A stretch of DNA of 64,000 nucleotides from Ensifer sesbaniae (GTDB lineage: Bacteria > Pseudomonadota > Alphaproteobacteria > Rhizobiales > Rhizobiaceae), in assembly GCF_013283665.1 (NCBI RefSeq), contig NZ_JABEKU010000002.1:1610863-1674862 (forward strand). Reading direction: 5' to 3'. Under the pieces are notes generated by a model. It made no database searches and was not told the origin of the DNA. It saw only the letters and a list, made by a program, of their open reading frames with translations. Each line of letters opens with the position of its first letter. Within the stretch, counting starts at the first letter, position 1. Below are positions 51,430-60,943 of this stretch, in pieces. Both the position numbers and the translations under genes were made by a program.

Positions 51430-53382
51430 TCAGCCCGCCTTGTTGACCCGCATGTACCAATCGACCAGCCGCCGGACCTGACGCTCGGTGTAGCCGCGCT
51501 CGGTCATGCGCTGGACGAATTCGGCATGCTGCTTCTCGGTAGAGCTGTCCTTCTTCGAGCCGAAGCTGATGACCGGCAGCAGGTCTTCGACCTGGCCGAA
51601 CATGCGCTTCTCGATCACGTCGCGAAGCTTCTCGTAGCTCGTCCAGGAGGGGTTGCGCCCATGATTCTTGGCGCGGGCGCGCAGGGTGAACTTCACGACC
51701 TCGTTGCGGAAATCCTTGGGATTGGCGATGCCGGCCGGTTTCTCGATCTGCGACAGTTCGCTGTCGAGGATCTCGCGATTAAGGATCTGCCCGGTGTCGG
51801 GATCCTTGAAATCCTGGTCCTCGAGCCATGCGTCGGCATAGGCGATGTAGCGGTCGAACAGGTTCTGGCCGTATTCGCTGTAGGATTCGAGATAGGCCTT
51901 CTGGATCTCGTGACCGATGAATTCGGCGTAACGGGTGGCAAGCTCGGACTTGATGAAGTCGAGATAGCTTGCTTCGGTCTCTTTCGGGAACTGTTCGCGG
52001 CGGATCGCCTGTTCCAGGATATACATGAGGTGCACGGGATCGGCCGCGACCTCCTTGGTGTCGTAGTTGAAGGTCTCGGACAACACCTTGAAAGCAAAGC
52101 GCGTGCTGATGCCGGTCATGCCCTCGTCGACACCGGCGGCGTCGCGATATTCCTGAACGGACTTCGCCTTGGGATCGGTGTCCTTCAGGTTCTCGCCGTC
52201 ATAGACGCGCATCTTGGTGTAGAGCGGCGAGTTCTCGTGGCGGGCAAGACGGGTCGATACGGTGAAGCGGCTGAGGCATTCGAGAACTTCCGGTGCGCAG
52301 GGGCTCTTGGTGAGCTCGCTTTCGCGCAGCAGCTTCTCATAGATCTGCCGTTCTTCGGTGACGCGCAGGCAGTAGGGAACCTTGACCACCAGGATGCGGT
52401 CGAGGAAGGCCTCGTTGTTCTTGTTGTTCTTGAACTGCAGCCATTCCGACTCGTTGGAATGCGCAACGACGATGCCCTGATAGGGGAAACCTCCGAAGCT
52501 TTCAGTGCCGTTGTAGTTGCCTTCCTGGGTCGCCGTCAGCAATGGGTGCAGGACCTTGATCGGCGCCTTGAACATTTCGACGAATTCGAGCAACCCTTGC
52601 GTCGTGCGGTTGAGACCGCCGCTGTAGGAGTAGGCGTCGGGGTCTGCCTGGCTATAGTTTTCGAGCTGGCGGATATCCACCTTGCCGACCAGCGAGGAAA
52701 CGTCCTGGTTGTTTTCGTCACCCGGTTCGGTCTTGGCGATGCAGATCTGGCGCAGGCGCGAGGGCATCAGCTTGACGACGCTGAACTTGGAGATGTCGCC
52801 GTCGACCTCGTCGAGCCGTTTCGTTGCCCAGGGAGAAATTAGGCCGGTGAGACGACGCCGTGCGATGCCGTATTTGTCTTCGAGGAGATCGGCCATGCGG
52901 TCGGGATGGAAGAGACCGAGCGGCGATTCGAAGACCGGGCTGATCTTGCCGCCGACTGCGAGCGTGTAGATCGGCTGCTGTTCCATCAGTTTCTTGAGAC
53001 GTTCGGCGAGCGACGACTTACCGCCGCCGACCGGCCCGAGCAGGTAGAGGATCTGCTTGCGCTCCTCGAGCCCCTGGGCGGCGTAGCGGAAGTAACCGAC
53101 GATCCGTTCGATCGTATCCTCCATGCCGTAGAAGTCGGCAAAGGATGGATAGATCTTGACGGTACGGTTTGAAAAGATACGGCCGAGACGTTCGTCCGCG
53201 CTGGTGTCGATCAGGGTCGGATCGCCGATGGCAGTGACCATCCGCTCCTGCGCGGTGGCATACATGCTTTTGTCGTCGCGACATGCGAGAAGATATTCTT
53301 GAAGGCTGATTTCTTCTTGCGCTGCACTCGTATAGATCTCCGAGAAGAGATCGAAGACATCGCATTCGCTCTTTTGCATCAT
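51430..53382 (-). CDS. prkA: PrkA-family serine/threonine protein kinase (YeaG-like)
   Basis: 650 residues from ATG-ATG with GGGAGAG upstream. The alternative ATG at 53436 lies at the predicted transcription start and is unlikely. The AAA-like domain has Walker A GPVGGGKSSLAERLK and region FPYQGIVVAHSNESEWLQF; the C-terminal kinase-like part has the PrkA ending. PrkA/YeaG is an unusual kinase or AAA protease active under starvation. A consensus-like EcfG promoter lies at 53444-53468. The operon continues with yeaH and spoVR. Confidence 0.94.
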   Translation of the reverse strand: MMQKSECDVFDLFSEIYTSAAQEEISLQEYLLACRDDKSMYATAQERMVTAIGDPTLIDTSADERLGRIFSNRTVKIYPSFADFYGMEDTIERIVGYFRYAAQGLEERKQILYLLGPVGGGKSSLAERLKKLMEQQPIYTLAVGGKISPVFESPLGLFHPDRMADLLEDKYGIARRRLTGLISPWATKRLDEVDGDISKFSVVKLMPSRLRQICIAKTEPGDENNQDVSSLVGKVDIRQLENYSQADPDAYSYSGGLNRTTQGLLEFVEMFKAPIKVLHPLLTATQEGNYNGTESFGGFPYQGIVVAHSNESEWLQFKNNKNNEAFLDRILVVKVPYCLRVTEERQIYEKLLRESELTKSPCAPEVLECLSRFTVSTRLARHENSPLYTKMRVYDGENLKDTDPKAKSVQEYRDAAGVDEGMTGISTRFAFKVLSETFNYDTKEVAADPVHLMYILEQAIRREQFPKETEASYLDFIKSELATRYAEFIGHEIQKAYLESYSEYGQNLFDRYIAYADAWLEDQDFKDPDTGQILNREILDSELSQIEKPAGIANPKDFRNEVVKFTLRARAKNHGRNPSWTSYEKLRDVIEKRMFGQVEDLLPVISFGSKKDSSTEKQHAEFVQRMTERGYTERQVRRLVDWYMRVNKAG

Positions 53383-53828
53383 GCTCTCCCGCGGCCGCTG
53401 GCTGAGACGGGGATCGCTGCTTATCGGCTCGCTCATTCGAATAAACGGCGTCCCATGCGCAATGTTCCCTCAGATTACTCGCTTTCTTCTGATTCTCGAA
53501 GGGGTTGATTTCATGGATTGACCGCAGGCTCACGAAATCCTGATCCGGATCGCGCCGGCGGAGTGCTTTTTCTTCTTCTTCTTCGGCCAGGAGTCGCGAC
53601 GGAGTGGTGATTCCGCAAGTGCTTAGGGGGCACTGTGCATGGGTCTCGATGCGACAGGCGCCGGCACCGAGCACAGCAGCTGCACGGAGCGGTGGGCGGC
53701 GAGCGCCTACAGCGCCGCGCCTCTTATCAGACGCGCAAAGGTCGCCGTAGCACTTTGAATTGCGGCATGTTTTGTCTTTCAATCGGCTACGATCTAAAGA
53801 AACATGCAGTAAGCCCGCGGCAAAGTCG
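53383..53828. other. Intergenic region with prkA promoter
   Basis: 446 bp between prkA and the end of the aconitase X gene. It contains the EcfG promoter at 53444-53468. The rest, including a TTCTTC-rich tract (53571-53585), has no supported gene; the frames seen are shadows of the neighbours. Confidence 0.55.
53444..53468 (-). promoter_or_regulatory. EcfG/RpoE2-type promoter of prkA-yeaH-spoVR
   Basis: Minus strand GGAAC (53464-53468), 16 bp, CGTT (53444-53447). It matches the rhizobial general-stress consensus fully and lies 62 bp upstream of the preferred prkA start. Confidence 0.75.
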
Positions 53829-55520
53829 TCAGGACAGCCAGGCCGGCAGTCGCGCCGGCACCTGACCCGTCAGCGCCGCCTCGACGCAATCGCCAAGACT
53901 GCCGAAGCGAACCGCGCGGCCGGAAAGGCCGGGTCCGTAATGGGCATATTTGCCGGAATTGGTCATCAGCGCCCGGGTCGTCGTCGGGAAGACCGGTTCG
54001 GAGATCGAACACCAGCAGAGATCGGGCAGCACCTGAATGCCGCTTGCTTCAAGGCGCGAGAGCAACCCTTCTTCCTTCGCCTCGGCGATCGCGTCGCGTC
54101 CGGCCGTCACGATGACGGCGACATCACTGTGCCGCTTCCGACCGTCGAAGGCTTCGGCCAGTGCGCGGCATTCCTCGAGCGAAGCGTGCGGGCTGCCGAT
54201 GGCGACGAGCTCGACTTCGGCAGGGCCTTCGTTGAAATGCACCCAGGCTTCGGCCATGTCGGCGCGCGTGATCTCCGTGCGGTCGGCATCTTCGGCGGCG
54301 GCCCCCTCGGCTTCAGGCGTGACGCCTTCCACATGCAGCATGGGTGCTGCGGACGTCGTGCCGAAAGCGGCGCAGAGCGCTTTGAGGTCGTCTCGGGAGG
54401 GCCGTGCGGAAGCAAGACCACGCAGAACCGGGATGCGATCGGGCGCGCCGCGGCCGGCGAGATAACCGATCAGCGGCCAGAAGGCATCGTCGATGTTCTC
54501 GGGAAGCTCCACGTCGATGATGCGCTTCGCCTTGCGGTGTTCGTCGAGATAGACGCCGGACAGTGGTGCGCGTCCCGTGAGCGCAATGCAGAGATCGAGG
54601 AAGTCAGGATGCTTTGCCGTGCGTGCGCCAAGCACCGTGTTGGCGAAGATGACGGCGTTGGACTCGGCCCAGGCAATGGCTTCGCCCGCCTTCGGCGCGC
54701 TGTCGAGCAGGTAGGGCGAGCAGGTGAAGGTCGGGCGGCAACCCATGCGCACATAGGCGTCGGCAAGCCTTGCGGCCGGATCGCCGAAGCTCTCCGGCAC
54801 GCCCTGCGCCTGCCAATTGGCGCGGTCGACCGAAATCGCGTTCATCGTCGTCGGCACACGAACCTTGGCGCCCATGTCTGCCATCTTCTCGGCGAAGGTG
54901 AGGTTCGCGGGGCTCGCATAGATGCAGCCGTCGATGTGGCCTTGCACCACGTCCACGAGCTTTTCCGCACCCTGCTGGGCGGCCATGGCCGAGATGATGT
55001 GCATCGCCTGTTGCACTGCGATGCCGTCGCGGCCTTCGAGCATGGCGCGATCGTTCTCGGTGAAATCGAGTGCGGCCGTCGCCGGCGGTTCGACCGGGAT
55101 CGTCAGGCCGTCGGCCACGATCGTCGTATCGCTAATGCGCGCCGACTTTGCCTCAAACAGCGCCTTGAAGGCTTCGCGCGAAACCCTGAGCACCGGCAAG
55201 GATTTGCCGAACATCTCAGCCGCAATTAGCGCCCCGAGCGTCAACACGTCCTCGGCTTCGCAAAACACCAGCGCGGCGGGTGCACGGCCGGTCAGCGCCA
55301 TGTCGAGCAGAACGCCCGAACCGGTGCAGGAGCCGCGGCTCGACGGCATCATCAGGATGCCGCCGGTGAGACAGAGGCCATGCAGCGGATGGTGTACATC
55401 GATCACCCGGCCCGTAGCGGGGTCAACGCCACCCCAGAAGCTCAGCGCCTCCTCGGTGGCGATAACAGGGCCATCGGCGGAGCCGGTAAGAATGCTGCGG
55501 GCGGCGATCGATCGGGTCAT
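53829..55520 (-). CDS. Aconitase X, predicted cis-3-hydroxy-L-proline dehydratase
   Basis: 563 residues. A small-subunit-like swivel domain (about residues 1-130: [58 protein letters not shown]) is fused to the DUF521 large domain. The large domain has [38 protein letters not shown] and [24 protein letters not shown]. Fused AcnX proteins of bacteria dehydrate cis-3-hydroxy-L-proline to pyrroline-2-carboxylate, using an Fe-S or metal centre. The start overlaps the stop of the 4-hydroxyproline epimerase gene (ATGA). The divergent reductase at 62618 could complete conversion to L-proline. Confidence 0.82.
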   Translation of the reverse strand: MTRSIAARSILTGSADGPVIATEEALSFWGGVDPATGRVIDVHHPLHGLCLTGGILMMPSSRGSCTGSGVLLDMALTGRAPAALVFCEAEDVLTLGALIAAEMFGKSLPVLRVSREAFKALFEAKSARISDTTIVADGLTIPVEPPATAALDFTENDRAMLEGRDGIAVQQAMHIISAMAAQQGAEKLVDVVQGHIDGCIYASPANLTFAEKMADMGAKVRVPTTMNAISVDRANWQAQGVPESFGDPAARLADAYVRMGCRPTFTCSPYLLDSAPKAGEAIAWAESNAVIFANTVLGARTAKHPDFLDLCIALTGRAPLSGVYLDEHRKAKRIIDVELPENIDDAFWPLIGYLAGRGAPDRIPVLRGLASARPSRDDLKALCAAFGTTSAAPMLHVEGVTPEAEGAAAEDADRTEITRADMAEAWVHFNEGPAEVELVAIGSPHASLEECRALAEAFDGRKRHSDVAVIVTAGRDAIAEAKEEGLLSRLEASGIQVLPDLCWCSISEPVFPTTTRALMTNSGKYAHYGPGLSGRAVRFGSLGDCVEAALTGQVPARLPAWLS

Positions 55521-56518
55521 TTGACGACAAATCCATGGGCGAAGGGGTCGCGGTCATCGATGAAAATCGTGTTGATGCCGGTCAAGCGGGCCCAGCCGGC
55601 GATCGAAGGAATGATGGCATCGCGGCCGGCGACCTTGGTCGCTGCTTCGACGCGGCCCTTGAACAGCGAGCCGATGATCGATTCATGCACGAATTCGTCG
55701 CCGACCCCAAGCTTGCCCTTAGCGGCGAGCTGGGCCATGCGTGCCGAGGTGCCGGTGCCGCAGGGCGAACGGTCGATCGCCTTTTCGCCGTAGAAAACGG
55801 CGTTGCGCGCGTGCGCCTCGGCCTTGGTCGGCTTGCCGGTCCACTGGATGTGGCTGAGGCCCTGGATCTCGGGGTGCTCCGGATGGACGAACTCGTATTT
55901 GGCGTTCAACGCCGCGCGCAGCTTCGGGCTCCAGCCGACGAGTTCGCCGGCCGTATGGTCGGCCATGTCGCGGAAGTTCTTCTGCGGCTCGACGATGGCG
56001 TAGAAATTGCCGCCATAGGCGACATCGACGACGATCTCGCCGAGGCCCTCGACGTCCGCCGTCAGCCCCTCGGCATAGAGGAAGCCGGGCACGTTGGTGA
56101 GGCGCACCTCCTCGACGAAGCGGCCCTCCTGGCGATAGGTGATGTCGACCTTGCCGGCCGGGGCGTCGATCGAAAGCTTGCCGGGCTCGCGCGGGGTGAC
56201 GAGGCCATTCTCGATCGCCATGGTAATGGTGCCGATCGTGCCGTGGCCGCACATCGGCAGGCAGCCGGAGGTTTCGATGAAGAGCACGGCCACATCGCAA
56301 TCGGCGCGCGTCGGCGGATAGAGGATCGAGCCGGACATCATGTCGTGGCCGCGCGGCTCAAACATCAGACCAGTGCGGATCCAGTCGAACTCGCGTAGAA
56401 AATGCGCCCGCTTCTCCAGCATGTTGGCCCCTTCGAGCCGCGGTCCACCGCCGGATACGAGGCGGACCGGATTGCCGCAGGTGTGGCCGTCGATGCAGGA
56501 GAAAGTGTGGTTGGCCAT
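55517..56518 (-). CDS. hypRE: 4-hydroxyproline 2-epimerase (proline racemase family)
   Basis: 333 residues. [23 protein letters not shown] is the family start. Two active-site Cys are present: [10 protein letters not shown] and [14 protein letters not shown]. Family dehydratases for trans-3-hydroxyproline carry Ser/Thr or other residues at one of these places, so two Cys supports the epimerase (trans-4-hydroxy-L-proline to cis-4-hydroxy-D-proline). It lies between the D-amino acid dehydrogenase gene and aconitase X on one transcript. Confidence 0.88.
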   Translation of the reverse strand: MANHTFSCIDGHTCGNPVRLVSGGGPRLEGANMLEKRAHFLREFDWIRTGLMFEPRGHDMMSGSILYPPTRADCDVAVLFIETSGCLPMCGHGTIGTITMAIENGLVTPREPGKLSIDAPAGKVDITYRQEGRFVEEVRLTNVPGFLYAEGLTADVEGLGEIVVDVAYGGNFYAIVEPQKNFRDMADHTAGELVGWSPKLRAALNAKYEFVHPEHPEIQGLSHIQWTGKPTKAEAHARNAVFYGEKAIDRSPCGTGTSARMAQLAAKGKLGVGDEFVHESIIGSLFKGRVEAATKVAGRDAIIPSIAGWARLTGINTIFIDDRDPFAHGFVVK

Positions 56519-56531
56519 GGTCGATGCTCTG

Positions 56532-57779
56532 TCAGAACCTTTGAGGCGAGAAGGATTGGATATCGATCGCCGGACGCTGGCCGGTCAAGAGGTCGGCGAC
56601 GAGCCGGGCAGTTCCCGCCGACTGTGTCAGCCCGAGATGGCCGTGGCCGAAGGCGTAGACGACGCGGCCCGTGGCGCGGGAGCGGCCGATCGCCGGCAGG
56701 CTGTCGGGCAGCGACGGACGGAAGCCCATCCATTGTACGCCGCCTTCGCTCTTGAAGCCGGGCAGGAAGGTCTCAGCCTTCTTCAGCATCGCTTGCGAAC
56801 GGCGGTAGTTCGGCGGCAGCTTCAGACCGCCGAGTTCGACCGCGCCGCCGACGCGGATGCCGGTTGAAAGCCGCGTGACGACGAAGCCGTGACCGCCGAA
56901 AGTGACCTGCGTGCGCAGGTCAAAGGCATCCTGCGGAAGCGTGGTGTTGTAGCCACGTTCCGTTTCCAGCGGGATGCGTTCGCCGAGCGTGCGGGCGATC
57001 TGGTGCGAGAAGGCGCCGGCCGAGAGCACGACCTGGTCCGCACGCCGCGTCTTGCCGTCCGCCGTCAGCTCCACGCCGCCATCGACCGGCTTCAATGCCG
57101 CAACGTCGGCACGCTCGATGGTGCCGCCCTTGGCGCGGAAATGGTCGGCAAGCGCCAGCGTATAGAGCTTCGGATCGGCGATCGAGTACCAGCCTGGGGT
57201 GAATGTGCCGTGAGTGAAGCGCGGCGCCAGACCGGGCTGGATCTCGGCCATTTCGGCCGCACCCATATGACGGAATTCGATGCCGTGCTCGGCCCGGGCC
57301 TTCCAGCCGGGAAGCGAGGCCTTCAGTTCGGCTTCGCTTTCATAGACCTGGAGATTGCCTTCCTTGCGCAGCATCGGCAACGTGCCGGTTGCGGTGAGGA
57401 AAGGTTCGAGCTCCGCCTTGGAGAGGTCCATCATCGCCGTCTGCGCGGTCGTCGAATGGGCGACGCGGCTTGGCGAGCAGGCGCGCCAGAAGCGGAACAT
57501 CCATGGGGCGATCTGCGCCGCATAGGCCGGGGGGACGCTCAAAGGCCCAAGCGGGTCGAGCAGCCACTTCGGCGCCTTCTTGAGGATGCCGGGCGAAGCA
57601 AGCGGCAGGATGTCGGTGAAGGCGAAGGCCCCGGCATTGCCGGCCGAAGCTCCGGCGGCCGGGCCTTCCCGGTCGAGCACGGTGACGGAAAGCCCCCGTG
57701 CCTGGGCGGCGATCGCCGCAGAAAGGCCGACAACGCCGGCGCCGATGACGATGACGTCAGGCTGAACTGCATCCTTCAT
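56532..57779 (-). CDS. hypO: D-amino acid dehydrogenase, predicted cis-4-hydroxy-D-proline dehydrogenase
   Basis: 415 residues. The FAD site is VIVIGAGVVGLSAAIAAQARGLSVTVLDREGPAAGASAGNAGAF. VQWMGFRPSLPDSLPAIGRS and VVYAFGHGHLGLTQSAGTARLVADL are typical C-terminal DadA text. The neighbouring epimerase supplies D-configured substrate, so oxidation to pyrroline-4-hydroxy-2-carboxylate is the likely role. It stands eight bases after the ABC ATPase gene and 13 bases before the epimerase. It could equally act on other D-amino acids. Confidence 0.82.
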   Translation of the reverse strand: MKDAVQPDVIVIGAGVVGLSAAIAAQARGLSVTVLDREGPAAGASAGNAGAFAFTDILPLASPGILKKAPKWLLDPLGPLSVPPAYAAQIAPWMFRFWRACSPSRVAHSTTAQTAMMDLSKAELEPFLTATGTLPMLRKEGNLQVYESEAELKASLPGWKARAEHGIEFRHMGAAEMAEIQPGLAPRFTHGTFTPGWYSIADPKLYTLALADHFRAKGGTIERADVAALKPVDGGVELTADGKTRRADQVVLSAGAFSHQIARTLGERIPLETERGYNTTLPQDAFDLRTQVTFGGHGFVVTRLSTGIRVGGAVELGGLKLPPNYRRSQAMLKKAETFLPGFKSEGGVQWMGFRPSLPDSLPAIGRSRATGRVVYAFGHGHLGLTQSAGTARLVADLLTGQRPAIDIQSFSPQRF

Positions 57780-57786
57780 GATCGGC

Positions 57787-58509
57787 TCAGTGCGTTGCTG
57801 CCAGGAACTTCTTGAGCTCCGGATCCTTCGGCGCGCCGAAGAGCGCTTCGGGTGCCGCGATTTCCGCCATCACGCCCTTGTGGAAAAAGGCGACACGATC
57901 GGAAACTTCGCGGGCGAATTTCATTTCATGGGTGACGCAGATCATCGTCATGCCTTCGGAGGCAAGCATGCGCAGCGTGTCGAGCACTTCGCCGACGAGC
58001 TGCGGGTCGAGCGCCGAGGTCACTTCGTCGAACAGCATGTATTCCGGCGACATGGCGAGTGCGCGGGCAATTGCCATGCGCTGCTGCTGGCCGCCCGACA
58101 TGCGGGTCGGGTAAACCGAAAGCTTTTCGCCGAGGCCGACATGGGTAAGCTGCTTGACGGCGATCTCCTCGGCTTTCTCCTTGGAGAGTCCGAGCACCTT
58201 GCGCGGCGCCAGCATGACGTTTTCGAGCACGGTCAGGTGCGGGAAGGCGTTCCATTGCTGGAAGACGATGCCGACTTTGGCCCTGAGCTTGTTGAGGTCG
58301 GTCGACTTGGCGTGGACCTCGGTGCCATCAACCAGAATGCGGCCGGCATCGATCGGCTCGAGGCCGTTGATGCAGGTGAGCAGCGTCGACTTGCCGGAGC
58401 CGGAGCCGCCGATGACGGTGACGACTTCACCCTTGTTGACGGTGAGGTCGATACCTTTGAGAACCTCCAGCGAACCGAAGGATTTGCGGACGTTTTGGAT
58501 CTCAATCAT
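57787..58509 (-). CDS. Amino acid ABC transporter ATP-binding protein, hydroxyproline cluster
   Basis: 240 residues. Walker A (GGSGSGKST), Q-loop (GIVFQQWNAFPHLTVLENV), signature (MSGGQQQR), Walker B (YMLFDEVTSALDPQ, with Val for the usual Pro) and H-loop (CVTHEMKFAR). The Val in place of Pro is unusual but does not touch a catalytic residue. Starts eight bases inside the permease gene. It powers the importer of this operon. Confidence 0.92.
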   Translation of the reverse strand: MIEIQNVRKSFGSLEVLKGIDLTVNKGEVVTVIGGSGSGKSTLLTCINGLEPIDAGRILVDGTEVHAKSTDLNKLRAKVGIVFQQWNAFPHLTVLENVMLAPRKVLGLSKEKAEEIAVKQLTHVGLGEKLSVYPTRMSGGQQQRMAIARALAMSPEYMLFDEVTSALDPQLVGEVLDTLRMLASEGMTMICVTHEMKFAREVSDRVAFFHKGVMAEIAAPEALFGAPKDPELKKFLAATH

Positions 58510-59152
58510 TGGACCACCGTTTTTCAAGGTAACCGCCGAGCCGGGCGATTGGGAAGCTGATGAGGAAGTAGATGGCGCCGCAGATCATCAGGATCAGCAG
58601 CGGTTCCTGCAGGCGTGTGACGAGCACCTGAGAGGCGCGCAGCAACTCGATCAGGCCGAGCCAGAGGACGAGTGCCGAGTCCTTCATGACGCCGAGCGTC
58701 AGGCCGATCCAGGACGGCAGCGAAACGCGGGTGGCAAGCGGCGCCACGATATAGCGCATGTCTTGCCACCAGGTCATGCCGAGCGACCGGGCAGCGCGGC
58801 GCGTCGTCGGCGGTACCGACGAGATGCCGCCGCGCACGATCTCGGTGCAATAGGCGGCCGTATAGAGCGACAGCACCACGCAGGAGGTCGTGAACGGAGG
58901 CCAGCCAAGCTTGGCGATCGACTGGAAGGCGTTGCCGAGTACCAGCTGGATGAGCAGCGGTACCGAGCGGAAGACGTCGAGCACGAAGGTCAACGGCACG
59001 GCCCAATAGGGGCCGACCTGGTTGCGCACGACGCCGAAGATGACGCCGAGGATCGTGCCGGCGGTAACCGAGACGGCCGTCACTGCGAGCGTCATCAAAG
59101 CGCCCTGCAGGAGGAAGCCGAGGTCACTTAGGGTGAGGGCGGTATTGAACAT
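58502..59152 (-). CDS. Amino acid ABC transporter permease 2, hydroxyproline cluster
   Basis: 216 residues, five helices; the EAA-like loop reads ARSLGMTWWQDMRYIVAPLATRVSLPSWIG. The N-terminal GALMTLAVTAVSVTAGTILGVIFG is typical of HisQ/HisM proteins. It is preceded by the other permease after 13 bases. Confidence 0.9.
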   Translation of the reverse strand: MFNTALTLSDLGFLLQGALMTLAVTAVSVTAGTILGVIFGVVRNQVGPYWAVPLTFVLDVFRSVPLLIQLVLGNAFQSIAKLGWPPFTTSCVVLSLYTAAYCTEIVRGGISSVPPTTRRAARSLGMTWWQDMRYIVAPLATRVSLPSWIGLTLGVMKDSALVLWLGLIELLRASQVLVTRLQEPLLILMICGAIYFLISFPIARLGGYLEKRWSND

Positions 59153-59165
59153 CTCTCACCTCTCC

Positions 59166-59831
59166 TTAGTAGCGGAACATGCGCGCGGCGAGCGCACGCG
59201 CCGCCAGCGTCACGGCCTTGGCGATGACATAGTAGATCACTGCGGCGATGGCGAAGAATTCGAAGGTGCGGAACGAGCGGGCGTTCAGCTCCTGCGTGAT
59301 GCCCGCGAGGTCGGTGTTCATGCCGACGGTAACGCCGAGCGATGTCATCAGGATCGCCCAGACCATCTGGTTGGTAACGGGCAGGAAGGCGATGCGCAGC
59401 ATCTGCGGCAGCACGATGTAGCGGAAGGCCTGGACCGAGGTCATGCCGAGCGAACGGCCGGCGCGCGTCTGGGTGTCGGGAATGGCCTTGAGGGCGCCGC
59501 GGAAATTCTCGGCGAGGTAGCCGGCATTGTTGAAGGCGATCCCGGCGAGCAGCGCCGTATAGGGGCTCAGGTGGATGCCGAAATTGCCGAGGCCGAAATG
59601 GGCCATGTAGATCTGGAACAGCGCCGGCGTGTTGCGGGCGATCTCGACCCAGGCGGTCGCAAAACTACCGAGGATGCGATTTCCGGACAGGCGGCAGGCT
59701 GTTAGCGCCAGCGCCAGTGCCAGGCCGATGACCATCGAGAGCAGAGCCACCTGCAAGGTGACCAACGCTCCATCGAGCATCTGCGGCAGAGCCTTCAGCG
59801 CCTGGTTCCAATGGAAGGTATAACTGAACAT
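59166..59831 (-). CDS. Amino acid ABC transporter permease 1, hydroxyproline cluster
   Basis: 221 residues from the ATG with GAGGTGAG upstream (a frame four codons longer to 59843 exists). LDGALVTLQVALLSMVIGLALALALT and the loop AGRSLGMTSVQAFRYIVLPQMLRIAFLPVTN are GltJ/HisQ-type. It is the first permease after the binding-protein gene. Confidence 0.9.
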   Translation of the reverse strand: MFSYTFHWNQALKALPQMLDGALVTLQVALLSMVIGLALALALTACRLSGNRILGSFATAWVEIARNTPALFQIYMAHFGLGNFGIHLSPYTALLAGIAFNNAGYLAENFRGALKAIPDTQTRAGRSLGMTSVQAFRYIVLPQMLRIAFLPVTNQMVWAILMTSLGVTVGMNTDLAGITQELNARSFRTFEFFAIAAVIYYVIAKAVTLAARALAARMFRY

Positions 59832-59903
59832 TGTTCGTCTCACCTCTGCGGAAACGAATAGCGGCGCGAAGCTACACTTCGCGCCGCCAGATGGACGGCC
59901 GGA

Positions 59904-60710
59904 TTAGCGGTAAACGCCTTTGGCCGTAAGGTCCGGGAGCTCGCCGCCGACCCACTTTTCGTAGAGTTCTGCGTAGCGGCCGGTGCGGACCTGCTGGTTG
60001 ATGAAGAGGTTGAGGAAGTTGATGAAGCCGTATTCTTCGCGGTTGGTGAAGAGCGCGACGTAGTCGGTGTCGAACGGAGCCTTGCCGACGACGGAGATAC
60101 CGGCGAACTTGCCGCCCTTGACGTTGGCCTGGGCAACCGTCGAGGTCGAAACCGTGGCGTCGATCTGGCCCTGGCTGAGAGCGAGGAACACGTCGGCCTG
60201 GGTCTGGTACGGACGGAACTCACCGGCGCCCCATTCCTTGACCTGCTTTTCGAGCGCGATCGCTTCGAAGGTGCCGGCGGTGGCGCCGACGACCTTGCCC
60301 TTCATGTCTTCGAAGGACTTGACGCCGGACTTGTCGTTGGCGGTCACGGCCATTTCGAAGGCGAAGTAGGGGACCGTCATGCCGACCGTCTTGGCACGCT
60401 CAAGCGTGTCCGAGGTCGAGGCAACGCCGACGTCGACACGGCCCGACATCAGAGCGGGAATGCGCTCCGGGAACGGGGTCTCGACGATTTCGGCTGTGAC
60501 GCCGAGTGCCTTGGCCAGATCGTTGCAGTAGTCGACGTCAAAGCCGATCGGGTTGTTGTTCTCGTCGCGAGAACCCATCGGCGGGAAGTCGAGCACGACT
60601 GCGCAACGCAGCGTTCCCGAGCCGATGACGTCATCCAGCTTGTCGGCATGGGCCTGGCTGGTCAGAGCTGCGGCCGCAACGAGGCCGAGCGCGAGCACCG
60701 AAGTCTTCAT
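59904..60710 (-). CDS. Amino acid ABC transporter binding protein, predicted hydroxyproline binding
   Basis: 268 residues from the ATG at 60708-60710. A signal peptide (MKTSVLALGLVAAAALTSQAHA) precedes RCAVVLDFPPMGSRDENNNPIGFDVDYCNDLAKALG and FPERIPALMSGRVDVGVASTSDTLERA, family 3 binding-protein motifs. It opens the operon for the permeases, ATPase and enzymes, and a TTGTATAC-type site lies 75 bp upstream. The ligand is inferred as hydroxyproline from the cluster. Confidence 0.85.
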   Translation of the reverse strand: MKTSVLALGLVAAAALTSQAHADKLDDVIGSGTLRCAVVLDFPPMGSRDENNNPIGFDVDYCNDLAKALGVTAEIVETPFPERIPALMSGRVDVGVASTSDTLERAKTVGMTVPYFAFEMAVTANDKSGVKSFEDMKGKVVGATAGTFEAIALEKQVKEWGAGEFRPYQTQADVFLALSQGQIDATVSTSTVAQANVKGGKFAGISVVGKAPFDTDYVALFTNREEYGFINFLNLFINQQVRTGRYAELYEKWVGGELPDLTAKGVYR

Positions 60711-60784
60711 TCTCTCTCTCCCTGAAATGAATGCCGTAGAGGCTGAGCCACTATTTCGTTTTAGAGAGCACAAATCAATAGAAA

Positions 60785-60803
60785 AATACAATTAGTATAC
60801 AAA
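60785..60803 (-). promoter_or_regulatory. Conserved operator upstream of the hydroxyproline ABC operon
   Basis: Reads TTTGTATACTAATTGTATT on the minus strand. It matches 16 of 19 positions with the site at 62538-62556. The TTGTATAC half and AT-rich mirror fit GntR/FadR-type operators. Confidence 0.65.
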
Positions 60804-60943
60804 AAGAATAATTTCATAACGCAGGATGTGCGCAAGGTTCCCATTTGTTTCGCCAAATGGGTTCCTTGCGCAGCGATCTGTCGCGGTTCACCAGCGGAAG
60901 CGGATGTGAGCGCAAAGGCGCGCGCACTTTTCCGCATCCGGCA

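Noticed and set aside
53760-55229. 489-codon plus-strand frame opposite aconitase X
   Set aside because: Antisense shadow of a well-recognised gene; no motif of its own.
60814-60846. GGAAC-N15-CGTT on the minus strand upstream of the hydroxyproline operon
   Set aside because: The spacer is one base short of the EcfG consensus, and the operon already has a convincing TTGTATAC-type operator. It remains only a weak possibility.
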